This document shows, piece after piece, positions 50,164 to 62,329 of a DNA stretch of 64,000 nucleotides. The notes beneath the pieces were generated by a model. The model did not search any database and had not been told where the DNA came from. It saw nothing but the letters and a program-made list of their open reading frames with translations. The DNA is taken from contig NC_074714.1 of the NCBI RefSeq assembly GCF_947242115.1, forward strand, positions 41,398,149 through 41,462,148, written 5' to 3'. Each line of letters opens with the position of its first letter. Position 1 is the first letter of the stretch. Source of the stretch: Biomphalaria glabrata. Lineage: Eukaryota > Mollusca > Gastropoda > Planorbidae. The position numbers and the translations under genes were made by a program.

Positions 50164-51485
50164 CAGTGATGCCCAACCTAATTTGGTCTGCGGGCCATTT
50201 TTATTTTCGGCATTCCTGTCGCGGGCCATATCACCAAAAAGAAAACAAAATTAAATATACAATAAGCTATTTTTAATAGTTTTATTAGTGGACCCGCTTA
50301 CAAAAATTAATGTGATGCATGAAGTTTATCTACAACCATCTTCTGAATATCTGGCTGTATAGATGAAACACCAACTCGGAGCACTGAATCTAGATGTTTA
50401 TCCGTGAGGCGATTACGTAACATGGTTTTCGCCCGTTTCATCATTGAAAAAGTTTGTTCACACAGATGAGTGCTTGAAAAACTTGTGATCATCCTTAACG
50501 CTTGTTTTCGAAGATTTGGAAACGCTTCTGAAGGTAACATGGAGTAGAAGTCAACAGTCTGCATCACTTGAAATTTGTCAAGCAGGGATGTCTGGCTTTG
50601 TAAGTCAATCAGTTCCAGCTGCAGATCTGTCGGAGCACTTGGCACATCGGCAGCAATCGGATTTTCAAAAAGACGGATTTCATTTTTTAAATTCTGAAAA
50701 TCCACAAATCTTTCACTGAAATTATCCATCAAGAGCCTCAGAAGTTGGATAATTCTTTCTTTAGGAAAGACATATTTAGCTGCTTATCATTTTGTAGAGT
50801 GGTACAGGTTGGAAAGTGGACAAGATGCACCTTTTCCGCCTGTTGAATGAAGAGTTGCAATTTTGTTTGGAAAGCACATATGTCTGCATACACATGCAAA
50901 ATCAATTTGTCTTTCCCTTGTACTTGGTGTTGAGTTTATTTAGATGTGATGTCACATAAAATAGCCAAATCCCACAACCATGAGGGGTCGTTCAGTTGTG
51001 GCACTTGTTTTGATTTATCGGTCATAAATATTTCAATTTCGTGTCTCAAATAAAAAAAAACGTTTTAATACATTTCTTCGGCTTAACCAGCCCCTCACTT
51101 CACTGTGAAATAGAACGTCTTCATATTCTGACTCTATTTCTGTCAGAAAATCTTTGAAAGTTCTGTGATTCAACACTTGTGATTTGATGAAATTTACAGT
51201 GTTGAGCATAATCTCATCATCACATGGTCCAGATTCAAAACCTTTCCACAGAGATTTTGTTGGTGAATGATGCAGTGAAGCCGCAGGTGTTCAGTTTTCC
51301 ATTTGACTCAACAACTTTTTAAATAACTCTTGTTGTCAATCCGCTGTGACATCCAACCATATTTCTAGCGCCATCAGTAGTCCCTCTAACTAATTTATTC
51401 CAAGGAAGAACAAGGTCCTCTATGATGGCTGACTCTTCTTTGAACAGGTCTTCTCCAGTTGTATGCATGCTCCTCATAGCAGTAA
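50164..51485 (-). mobile_element. hAT transposase relic (GTF2IRD2/ZBED-like type)
   Basis: One end cagtgatgcccaaccta at 50164. The transposase is read on the - strand. Near 51360-51480: SMHTTGEDLFKEESAII, LPWNKLVRGTTDGARN. Near 50307-50732: a 141-codon piece with the C-terminal dimerisation region (FSSTHLCEQTFSMMKRAKTM, LRNRLTDKHLDSVLRVG). The middle has stops and frame changes, and the second terminal repeat is missing at 51485, so it is inactive. Confidence 0.8.
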
Positions 51486-52665
51486 TTAGTAAGTCTTAAT
51501 GTTGCTTTGAGAAGTGTATTTTTTTCTTTTTAATTGATTAATGATTCTATACGTGAGAATATTGACTTGCGCTCCCGTATCCAACGTGAATGTGATTTGT
51601 TTCCAACAGTAACGAGTGAGTTCCATTCGTTGCTTAGATTCTATGAGCCAATATTGCCGCTGAAAAAAAAAATTTCCTCAATGGAATCATCTTGTCCTTC
51701 TGACTTCGCTATGCTTATAGGCTTTGAGCTGCACACCGACGAGGAACGACCTTTTTTATGACACTTGTGACATGTCTCACCATAAGCAGGGCACTGACGT
51801 GGTTTGTGTTCTTTCCACAATAGCTACAACTCACATTTTCTTTTGTTCTTTTAAAATTATTGGTAGCTGAATTTACAACTTGTACCCCACTTTTTTTTCA
51901 TTCAGTAGCTTAAGCTGCCATTCAGCTGCCCGACATATAGGCCTATTTTTTGCCTTCTTAAGGGTCTAAGTCTGGTTCTCTCAAAAGTCTTGCTCAAGTG
52001 TAATCATTCTTTACGCCCTCAACTATCCTATCTTTTACCAGGTAAACTTTTAGCAAATTAAACTCACATTTGTTTGCCTTTAGTTTGAGGTCAGTGACAA
52101 AACTGTCAAATGACTCATCTTCGTGTTGAGATCGCTGGGAAAAAAAAACATGTCTTTCAAAGTTAACTTTTTTTTTGTGGCTGACAGTATTTCTCGAATT
52201 TATTAAGAATACAGTGACGTTTGTGGAAAGACTTGCTAATCTCACATTAAATGCACTCATTATCCGTCCATTGGAAAGTGTTAAAGACGTGTACATCTTC
52301 TTTGCCTATCATGTATAATAATGTCTTAGACTGTACTTCTCTGCTTTTTGTAAAATTGTATCCAGTCGACTTGCTATCGTATAAATCTGAAAAGATTTCC
52401 TTTTCCAATTTTCTGTTACGTTGCCCTTCAATTCCAATCTGACACCATGTAACAGACATTAAACAAAAATAGTCTCAATTAACACATTGCTTTATTAGCT
52501 TTCTATTTGCTTTCTTAAATCCATCATGCTGTTGTCTTTCTGACCCATTTCCACATAGTCCTGACTTACACACTTTCTTCGCTGTTCCCTCATCCATGTA
52601 CAATGAAGGTCAAGTGGTCATTTCATACAGTCACACACATACACTACTAGCCTCTTAAAACATAC

Positions 52666-55365
52666 ACACTTACTATCACAAATAATAAATTGATATTTTT
52701 AATAGGAAACATGAAAGTCATTGAAAAAGATGTATTGATCCTTTTATTTTAAACTGCATATTCAGTAACAATAGAATTGACATTTTCATTCAAAGATAAT
52801 AAATAACTAAAAAATATATATATATATTATTAAAGAGCAGTACTGTATAAATTTATACATTTTAAAAAATCCAAACTTGTATCAATTTCAGTCAACCTAG
52901 TTTTAGAAATGTATACATATACATTTTACACATAAAATGAACGAATTATAACACATATAAAATGTAATAAAACAGTTTGTCAACCACAACAAAATACTAG
53001 ACAACTGTTACCATAAAATTATATGAACTAAATAGAACTATCGGTATTGGAAAGATTCTGTTATATGAAAGTATTGCATCCCGTAATGCCTATGGGTAAA
53101 TAGAGTCCAACTAAATTTGGCAGACCAGGGAGTAATATTAAATTCCAAGACTCCATCCTGGCTCTTCTACACAGTAAATAAATTTCTTACAAGCCAGAAC
53201 ATTTTGAATTGGTTACAATAAAACATTAAACAACAAATTTTTACTCCAAGTTCAACAATACACTGTGTACTTTTACGGACTAAATTAAAATGTAATAATA
53301 TAATTATAATAATTATAATTTACCATGTTTTTTTAAATTACAAAATCACAAATTATTTTTTTTTAAAATACTTTCCAAAAAATATGGCACAAAGTAAAGA
53401 TATTGTGTTTGCTTTCCGAAGAGTACCGGTATTATGAATACTATTTATTAGTAAACCTAAGCACATTTGTCAATGCTTAAGTCAGCTAAGTTCTGGAGCA
53501 TTCCCATGAGCAGAAGTATTGAGCAGTGAGTTCAGATTCCAGTAGCTACTATACCTCAAGCTCAACATCTTTTGATTGGTAGCCAATCAGTGCTACTTCA
53601 ACCATCATGAGAGAATTACTGGTTAAATCAGGGTAACAATAAATATGAAATTCACCTTATAAATTATCTTATGTAACAACAAAAATGCACTTAAAGAAAA
53701 CATCTTATTTTTAGTAATAGTTTTTCACAACTGAAAATCATCTATCATTTAGAAAATAAAGAAATAATTAAGCAAGCTAGTTAATTTAAAAAAAATATCT
53801 ATTTTCAAAGATGAGTTGGCAATTCCTCAAGAACAGGTTCTCTCCTGGCGGGCAAAGAGCTCAAAGGCATCTAATTTTTGAAGTTGAAAAACACATCATA
53901 ATGTTGAAAGGTACTACTAGATAAATTAAATGTTAGAAATTCTCAATTTCAAAATGTGATAGAAATTCATATTTTACAAAAAGAAAAAAAACCTCAGATT
54001 ACTTGGAAAAGCAGAGAAAGACTTCATTCCTTTATTCCTAACAAGTAGCAATGCAGTGTGTTGACTTTTATCTAATTGACTTTAAACAAAAAATGAATTT
54101 ATTTGATTGCTCTCCAAATGTTACATCAATAAACTAGATCATTCTTGAAAAAAATCAGCAGACTCTAAATGACAAGTCTTTGAATTCATGTAAACTTGCT
54201 ATATTAGGCTCATGCTGCAAATGTGGTGGAAAGAAAATGATGATACTGTTGTTTTTTTTAATAAAAAATAGGAAGCACACACTTAGACTTAGAATGTGCA
54301 CATATGTACACTGAAATATTGGCCAGCTTAATTTTCCAAAGATATTAGAATCGGAACTTGTTTTTTGATTTGGTAAAAAAAATTAATTACTATATTTATA
54401 AGAGAAATAGTGCCCATAGCTAGCACACAAACCAGATGAAAAGATTTTCTTTGTTGAGATAAGAAAACTTTTTTATAAGGCTTTACTGCTATCAAAGATG
54501 TAATTTTGTTTTCTTGTTAAGCTACAACTGCATAGATAAAAACAGCTGCCCACATTTTTAGATATTAGTTTAAAGTAATGAAAAAAGAAAAAAATATATA
54601 TGAAAGTAAAATACATTTCATTAGTTTTATGTGTGTGGGGCAACTCAAGCACAACAGCATTATTGTGATACACACAGATGAGCAGAATAAAAAATCAAAA
54701 CTCAGGGAAATTTTTAAAAATTATGTATGGCACCAGTTTTAATTGTTGTTTAAATTTTATCACAGTAATCTATTACACTATTTTCAATCACATATTAGTA
54801 TAAAATTAAAATGATTAAACTAATGTATATAATAAAATAAAGGCTAGTAGACTGTTGTGCAAGGGTCAAACATTTTTTATGTTATGATCTTAACACATTG
54901 TAATCATTGATTTACTAATCTGGTGTCACATTTCAATTAATTTGCTTGCAAAGATATAAATACATATTTATGTATTGAAAATGTTTAGATATGCCCACAC
55001 ATACTCAAGAGAACTAAAAATAAATACAGTGGAATCTAAAAAATTCAAACATGTTCAATTATTTCCTTTACTGAGGAGTAAATGTGTTAATTAAAATGCA
55101 CACTAGTGGTTCAAATTTAGTAGATTCCACTTCATTTTTTTTTTTAGAAAATAGTTTTAAAAAAAAAAAAGGAAATTTCATAAAGAGACAACAGTGGCTT
55201 TAAAGTAATATTGCAATATCTTCTACTTTGGTTTAATCAGCTATGACTTACATTAGAGACCAAAAAATAAAATAACCCTATTAATATTTGCCTGGTCAAG
55301 TTTTAGCTTGAACTACAAATTACATTTAAAAAATGGCACTATTTGAAAAGCTAGTCATTTTATTT
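52666..55365. other. 3' flank of CARD-DD copy C
   Basis: AT-rich, no gene seen. Shares short blocks with the flank of copy B (about 52757, 53159). Confidence 0.5.
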
Positions 55366-56532
55366 TCATTGAGCATTTGATTCCTGCCTAGGAATCGTTT
55401 CCAAAATACTTTCATCTGTTTCCATGGCATAGCTCAGTCTTGTATTTTCAGCAACTATAATTTTTTCTAGTTCATTAAAATCAATATTAACATTACCACC
55501 ATCTTTCATACTTTCTAGACATTCTACCAGCTTCTCATAGGTGGCCACTTTTGGCTGCTTTTGACGCCACTTAATTAAAAGATTTGTGATGGCCCGAACA
55601 ACATTGTTGCTGCAGTTCTGCTTCTCTCTGTCAATGATTACCTGAGTGTGACCTAATTCCAACATTACACTTTCCCAGTTACTACCAAAGCATTCTGATA
55701 ATCTGGTGGCCATAGCATCAGTGATCAGAGTTTGTTTGAATTGATCTGGTAACTCCTCAAACCAAGCTGCATAAAACAAAAATAAATATTGATACAAAAA
55801 AAAACATATTACATCTAACAAGAATAAATATAAAAGTAAATGATCATTGGAGCTGAATAATTGAACTATTTTAGCCTGATTAATTTTATAAGATTTTTAA
55901 AAAATCATATTAAAGGAAAATTGAAAACACAGTAATTGGTATTAATTTTAATTTTTAAAAAGCACTAGTTCATCTAAAATTCTTAGTTTTATAGTTTGCC
56001 TGTATGTTGTCTTTATTGTCCATGAAACCATATTATATTTATAATTTTAAGTTAATTAATGCTTTTAACATATTTCAAGGAAACTTGGTATGAGTAGTTG
56101 GGATAGCTACAATTGTCTTTAAAAAAGCCCCAATCAGTCTGTCTAGTGCTTTCAGATGTATGTGAATACAGGGTAAGAAACAAGAGGCTAATCAATTCAT
56201 ACATTCTTACATTGCTCTTGCTGTTGTTGGGCTGCTGGGAGTTTAGTTTTCCTTAATTTTTGAGAAACGTGGCTATATTCTTCATCAAGTGCTTTCAAAA
56301 ATTCACAATAAGCAATACCAGGGCCAGCATGCATCAACTTGTCTAAAAGTACATCATTCCTTCTAGATCTACTAGGCTGGCAAACAATTTCTTCCTTGTC
56401 ATCTAATGAAATGACATCCTTTGAATACAGATAATCCACTATATGTTTTGCCTCTATTTCCTCTTTTAAAAACAGATAATTTTGCCTAATTACTGCTTCA
56501 TCATTTTGTTTTAACTTTCCACGCATGGGCAT
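55366..56532 (-). CDS. CRADD-like: CARD + Death-domain adaptor, CRADD-like copy C
   Basis: Exons 56211-56532 (CARD, ATG at 56532, MPMRGKLKQNDEAVIRQNYL..) and 55366-55766 (Death domain, stop at 55366), phase-1 intron of only 444 bp with GTAAGA donor and ttttatgcag acceptor; 240 aa, the longest and the tidiest copy. CARD at about residues 12-90 (KEEIEAKHIVDYLYSKDVIS, LLDKLMHAGPGIAY); linker rich in Gln (AAQQQQEQ). Death domain about 109-195 (WFEELPDQFKQTLITDAMAT, LSECFGSNWESVMLELGHTQ, LIKWRQKQPKVATYEKLVE). The GPxxAYxxFL motif of CARD and the xWRQ of the Death domain fit CRADD/RAIDD-type adaptors. The tail past the Death domain is acidic and of unknown role. No break seen. Confidence 0.9.
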
Positions 56533-57134
56533 CTTCTGTAATTCAAAGACAAAAATAAATAAATAAAACTAAATTAAAATAAATTGTGACAGCTTATACT
56601 TTCGTTTTTTTTTAAGACAGACATTTATTTTAGCCTAAATGCAGAAATGATGTGAAGATTAGTGCTAAAACTAAAACAATGGAATAAACATGAAACATAA
56701 AATAGCATCTCTAAAATATAAATCTTATTGAAAGAAACTGTGAAGAAAGTATGACAAAATAAAGACATTTAATTAATAAGGACACGAATCAAGGACCTCT
56801 TATTCATCAACAAACCCCAACCCTAAAGACCATCATTTAGACATGTCTCCACGTTTTTCACCCACATTTAGAAAAGGATCAAATAAAGGTTTCACTGGAA
56901 AAACAAAGTCCCTGTGTCACAAGTAATCTAGATCTAGATAATTTCTCTATGCCTAGATCTAATCTAGATCTATATCTAGAGAATTACTAGATATATATTC
57001 AAGATTTTCTAGCTTCTAGATCTGTCTCCAATTTTAAAAGACTTTGATTTAGATCTATATTATTATATTATATTCAAGATATCTAGATCTGTATCAATAT
57101 ATCTAGATCATACATTTTTATTCCTTCTTCTCTA
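56533..57134. other. upstream region of CARD-DD copy C
   Basis: Likely 5' UTR/promoter for copy C on the - strand. Rich in tagatctaga motifs at 56930-57110. No distinct promoter element identified. Confidence 0.35.
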
Positions 57135-57440
57135 GTGCTATCAGAGCATGAAGCAGGTTGCCTGAATCAGCCAGGAAAACCAATGACTTAGTTATCTTAG
57201 CGGAGTCCCTAACACCCCCCTATAGTAGGACAATTATTGGAGTGCTGCCTGATCTGGAAAGTACAGTGCAGTTCACTCAGTTATTGAGCTAATCTTCTGA
57301 ATAATATAATAAGAAGAATGCAGAAGAAGAAACAGAGTTTAAGTTGAAGCACCTAAAGTTTAAGACTTTAATTAACAAGCATGCATTAGATGATAAGCAT
57401 AAGATGTAATTTAAAAACTAATTATCTTCTCCTATGAAAG
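57135..57440 (+). repeat. dispersed repeat (family 'cagccaggaaaac'), interrupted
   Basis: 'tatcagagcatgaagcaggt', 'tcagccaggaaaaccaatga', later 'taattaacaagcatgcatta'. Relative of 43120 and 33540. Confidence 0.55.
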
Positions 57441-58260
57441 AATGTCTGTAATTTATAATATATAATTATATTGCTTTGAAAATTTTAAAATCCATCAATA
57501 AAACGGCCAGTATTACAATGCTACCCCACCACCAACACAATTTTCTAGTCCTCAAATTCTCAAAGTCTCCTTTGTTTTTGTCTCTTTCATCCTTCAATCA
57601 AACGATCTGCAAACTCATACTATGGAATGCACAAACACTTCTGTAGCCTTCTTATCTATCTGCAGTATAATGCCCTCAAATACACAGACAGTACACTATT
57701 TTTAATGAAGCGCCCCTCCCCCAAGAATACACTTTTTGGCCCTTGAATATTCATTGGAACTGTCAGGATTACAATAATAATATCTCTATTTGCAACTTTG
57801 TCACTCATAAATCTAGATCTAGAGAAGCCCCTTATGCCTTATTTAGAATAATTCGTTTTCACAAACTATCTTTAAACCTCCCCCCCCCCCCACACACACA
57901 TCCATCCATCCATCCCAGTGGCGCTACAGCCCATGGAGGGCTCTGGCCTGCTTTAACACATCCTTCCATTCAGATCTCTCCTGGGCCTTTCGTCTCCACG
58001 CCCTAACCCCAAGCTGCTTCAGATCTGCTTCCACGTCATCTATCCATCCCCCCCCACACACACACCAAAAAAAAAAACAACCTAGTATTCTCTGTGACAA
58101 TTTTTAGGACTTTAAATTTTTTCTTTAAAATACAGGATTACTTGTACAATTTTAAAATTGTTCAGCATGCACACATGCTTTCATACCGATGTATCATAAT
58201 CACAATGATCTAAGGATAATTCCTAACATTCACTCTGACAATTATCTACACCTAGAGAAG
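57441..58260. other. mixed repeat DNA before a LINE
   Basis: C-run and (catc)n at about 57880-57915. 57915-58045 ('gcgctacagcccatggaggg', 'tctggcctgctttaacacat') looks like a LINE 3'-tail relic, low confidence. No gene. Confidence 0.35.
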
Positions 58261-59530
58261 AGCTAAAATCTCTTAAATCTCTGTTGGCGAACTTGAAAAG
58301 TCCCTGAAGACTGGCAATAAGGAGTGATTGTAAAGCTTCCAAAAAAGGGCAACTTGGCAGACTGCAACAACTGGAGGGGCATTACTCGTCCTCTCTGTCC
58401 CTGGCAAAGTTTTCAGCTCTGTTTTTGTTGAGACGGCTTCAACAGTCTGTAGATGAGAGGCTCAGAGAAGAACAAGCAGGCTTCCAAAGAAACAGATCAT
58501 GTGCAGAGATCTTCGTTCAACGAAATATCATAGAACAAAGTCTTGAGTACCAACAACGGCTAATGATCAGTTTCGTAGACTTTAAGAAAGTGTTTGATAG
58601 TGTCCACCAAGAATAACTATGGAAAATAGTTAGAGAATATGGCATCCTAGAAAAATTCGGCCAGATCCTACGACACCTATAGTCAGTCTAGTTGCTGCAT
58701 TAAAGCAGAAGGAACAACATCATTTTTTAGCATTGAGACAGGTGTGAGACAGGGGTGCATCTTATCTCCCTTCCTTTTCTTCCTAGCCATCGACTACATA
58801 ATGAGGAGAGCAATGAATCAGACTGCCTTTGGTATTCCATGGCATGAAAAAAACCAAATGACGAACTTGGACTTTGCTGATGACGTTGCACTACTCAAGG
58901 ATACAAATAAATGCATACAAGAAATGATGGAGAGCCTAGATAGAGAGGCACCCAAAATTGGCCTCCGCATAAACTTGGATAAGACTAAAATTTTGCAAAG
59001 GGTGCCCCCATCAGACTTGGTGAGTCAAAGCTTGAAGAGTTGGAGAAGTTCACTTACCTTGGCAGTATCATAACAAATGATGGGGATGCCTACCATACAC
59101 CTTCTCAACACAATCATCATTCCAACTGCAACATATGCATGTGAGACATGGAAGACATGTCAAAATTGAGAAAAGACTAAATGTGGCTCAACAAAAATGG
59201 CAGGACGGATTTTGGGAGTCAGTTACACAGATCGGGTCTCAGAAATCCTATGCCGAACTGGGAGTCGAACACTTAGTGAGTTTGTGACAGAGCGTCATGT
59301 TCTACGACAAAATGAACTACGCATACTAAGAGTTGCGATGACACGGAGGCCAATACGAGGAAAGCGCAAATAGGGACATCCTCATATTACTTGGCACCAC
59401 ACCCTTCATGAAGGACCTCAGAACAGTGGACACCAGGTGGGAGGAGGCTTCAGACATTGCCAATGACAGATCTTTATGGAGACAGCTTTCCCCCCAATGC
59501 GACGAACGGCGCGGGAATACCTAAGTCTAG
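58261..59530 (+). mobile_element. LINE, reverse transcriptase and C-terminus, inactive
   Basis: 58425-58616: RLREEQAGFQRNRSCAEIFV, LMISFVDFKKVFDSVH. 58744-59073: MRQGCILSPFLFFLAIDYIM, LDFADDVALL (the FADD catalytic box), INLDKTKIL. Further on (59150-59530) the C-terminal part (AGRILGVSYTDRVS, RKR-like region, ANDRSLWRQL-like end). Frame changes and an internal deletion near 59080; no endonuclease domain, so 5'-truncated. RTE-like by these motifs; clade not certain. Confidence 0.8.
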
Positions 59531-60250
59531 GTAAGTCTAAGAGAAGAGCTACATTTCAGATCTAGATCTGTGAAGAAATATACAATATATAAATAACAAA
59601 ATCACAAACGAAATGAAAGTTACACACCAAAAAAAGTGTTAACAAGTGCTTAAAAGAGAAGGAATTATTGTTTTGTACTTTAGACATTAAAATGTCAGCT
59701 TTCAAATACATGGTAGAAATTGCAAATAAAAAATCATTTTTGTTCAATTTAACCACTGCAGTTTCAATCTTGAAAATGGATCAGTTATCTTAGGCTTAGG
59801 TTAAGAAAGAATAGTTTAATTTGTTTTATTTTATCGTCCACAGCAACTAGGAGAATTGGTGGTCAGGACCAATAATTTTATATTCTAGATTTTAGTTAAT
59901 ATAATATAATAAGACAGTAAAGTATAGAGTAATATAGACAGTATAGTACACTGCTGCTAGATACTACTAATACCACTAGATGCTACTAGATAGATCTTTA
60001 TCTAGGTCTATAGATTGTGACTAGAAATTTAGATCTAGTGCCACTATACTAGACTAAAGAGAGTAGAGAGCAGTGAGTTATACAATAAATGTATCTAATC
60101 TATATAGAATTCAAGATATAGACTCTACCTAACTGGTCAGTAGGAGTAGGCTCGGATCCTATGATAAGAAAAGCACTAATCTGCCTAATCCCCTTATAAT
60201 GTCACTGTCCTAGGCTAGATAGTAGATCTTGATTCTAGAGATCTAGATTA
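59531..60250. other. non-coding stretch
   Basis: AT-rich, many tagatcta/ctagat motifs; no gene or named repeat. Confidence 0.4.
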
Positions 60251-60796
60251 CTGTGACGATTTCTGTTTATTTATTTCTTGGTAATGCTTCTTATATTAAT
60301 TGTTGATTAAACACAATCATCACACGCTGGAGATTATATTAATAATTTGATAATTCAATGAAGAAACATCTGTATTCTCTCAAAACTTCTTTAATAAACT
60401 TCTTCAACTTACATATACAATTAACTTCTCAATTCAATAACAACTTGACTTAATTCTTCAGAAAATAAAAACCTAAAGATACAACAAAAAGTTCAACTAG
60501 TATAACTTCAACTAATGGACCCGCAAGTCTTTAAACACAAGACTGTTACTATCAAAAATCATTACAATGCAAGGACCCCGACTAACTAACTTTCCCCTAA
60601 TTTATACTTTACTCAATCTTACTTTCCAGAATCATGAAACGTCTTCCCTAATTATTTTATAAACAGTGACCTTCTAGAAGCCGACATATGCTATTTTTTC
60701 TTTCTCTGAATTGGATGACTATAATTAATTTGTTTACTCTGGTCATCTCTGACTTAACCTGGGCTTCTAGAAACAGATAGAAATAGGTCACAGTTT
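60251..60796. repeat. candidate solo LTR or inverted-end element
   Basis: Begins TGTGACGATTTCTGTTT and ends AAACAGATAGAAATAGGTCACA-like (inverted similarity of the ends), TG..CA. No target duplication found. May be a fossil LTR. Confidence 0.3.
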
Positions 60797-60889
60797 AGAC
60801 TTATGACAATTAGATAGTCCCAGACTTAGATTAGATCTAGATTCAGATGAGTATTAGACTTTTAGTAATTTACGGACTATATTGTAATA

Positions 60890-61390
60890 AAAATGGTGGT
60901 GACACAGATGGGGGTAATGATGTGTGTAGACAGCCGACGCAAATCACCCCAGGCCAGCGCTAGACGAGATAAGTTACGATGGTCAGCCAAGACAGTTTTG
61001 GAAGAATCTGTGTGTTGTGAGTAGAGCTCAGGAGTGTCACGAAGGATGTGGTCATGTGATTTACCAGAATGGTTGAGCGATGTTCTGTACGGCTCTAGAA
61101 GGCCAGGAGGGAACCTATTTAAAGAGTGGAAATGTCACAGTGAAGATGATTCACTATGGCAGCTCAGTACAAGTCCGGGACATGACGGAGAGGCCAGTGC
61201 AAGAGTTGATATGGCGGTACAGTTGTTAATGGAGAGATATTTGTACAGTCTTGTGTTATGTGTTGCCAATTGTACAGTATTGGCTGTGATTTATTTGACA
61301 TTAAACTTTTACGTTATTTGGAGCCCTGAGTTGTCAAGTTTTTTAAATTGGTGGTGTAGTTTGAAGAGAGCCTGGATAGTGAGATTCTTT
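60890..61390 (+). repeat. candidate fossil LTR (solo)
   Basis: GC-richer than its surroundings, with a TATA-like tatttaaag at about 61118, a poly(A)-signal-like attaaa at about 61301, and a compact regulatory look. No internal coding region of the element seen beside it. A 161-codon ORF across it (61034-61519) has no family resemblance. Ends not defined. Confidence 0.3.
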
Positions 61391-61527
61391 ACTACTTTTA
61401 GTAATTTACTGACAATCATTGACAATCTATTCATATATAGAATATATAGAGTTAAGAAACTAATATTAAATATAGATTATAGAGTAATCTCAGTAATCAT
61501 GAGTAATGAGTCCAACTAGACTCTATA

Positions 61528-61546
61528 TAATATATATATATATATA

Positions 61547-61596
<50 letters not shown>
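61528..61596. repeat. (TA)n microsatellite
   Basis: About 65 bp of tatata. Confidence 0.95.
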
Positions 61597-61599
<3 letters not shown>

Positions 61600-62325
61600 A
61601 ATATAGATAATAATATTAATATTAGATAGAAACTAGATGTATGAGTCTGTTATACTTATACTTTTATAGTCTATACTCCAAGAGCCATGATTATTCATGA
61701 TGCTGATAGATAATCAATGATAACAATCAACTAACTTTTGAACAGACAACTTACTAAGGCACTATAACTTACTATAAGGCACTAAGCTAAGATCATAGAT
61801 GAGTAAGATCTAGATCTAGATTCTAATTCTAGATTAACTAAAAAACTAAGACACCTTTCCTTTGCCTTGGATTGAATGGCTTGAATTGAATAGACTATAA
61901 TAATGTCACTATAGACCTACCACTTTAGTTTAAGTTACAGCTCTAGATCTAGAAGATTTTATACAATCTAAAGATATAGGGACTAGATTTAGATTCTAGA
62001 TCTATATCTAGTCTATATACTATAGATCTACTAATAGAGCTGGACTCAAAGCAAATACATCCAAAACTTAACAAGGGATCATATCGGGATTTCCCGGAAA
62101 ATGTTGCCAAACCCGTATCCATATAGATTCTATATGATATAGATAACTATTGACATATAAAGGTAGCAGCTTAAAATTATTACGGCTTGTAGTCTAGATC
62201 TAGATCTAGTGACTTTATGTTGCAGTACGTCTGGTAAAAAAAAAAAAAAAAAAGAACATCAATCACATATGAGCTAGTTTGTCTGTTTAACCAGAAAATA
62301 TGAAGAATTTGATTTTTTTGTTAAT
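61597..62325. other. non-coding stretch
   Basis: AT-rich, dense in tagatctaga (61808-62010, 62190-62210) and a 19-A run at about 62237. No gene. Confidence 0.4.
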
Positions 62326-62329
62326 AGAT

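Larger units (their letters stand above)
49240..52665 (-). mobile_element. fossil Ty3/gypsy-type LTR retrotransposon, broken
   Basis: Parts in order on the - strand: 5' LTR about 52665-52448 (TG..CA ends), primer-binding site just inside it (tggtgtcag, 52439-52447), gag (52440-51860), CCHC knuckle (about 51780-51840), aspartic protease with DTGA (about 51560-51620), then the reverse-transcriptase thumb and RNase H region (49950-49250). Integrase and the 3' LTR were not seen. The element is clearly broken and degenerate, with several breaks and missing parts. It is interrupted by hAT DNA (49950-51485). It is old relative to those insertions. Confidence 0.8.
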
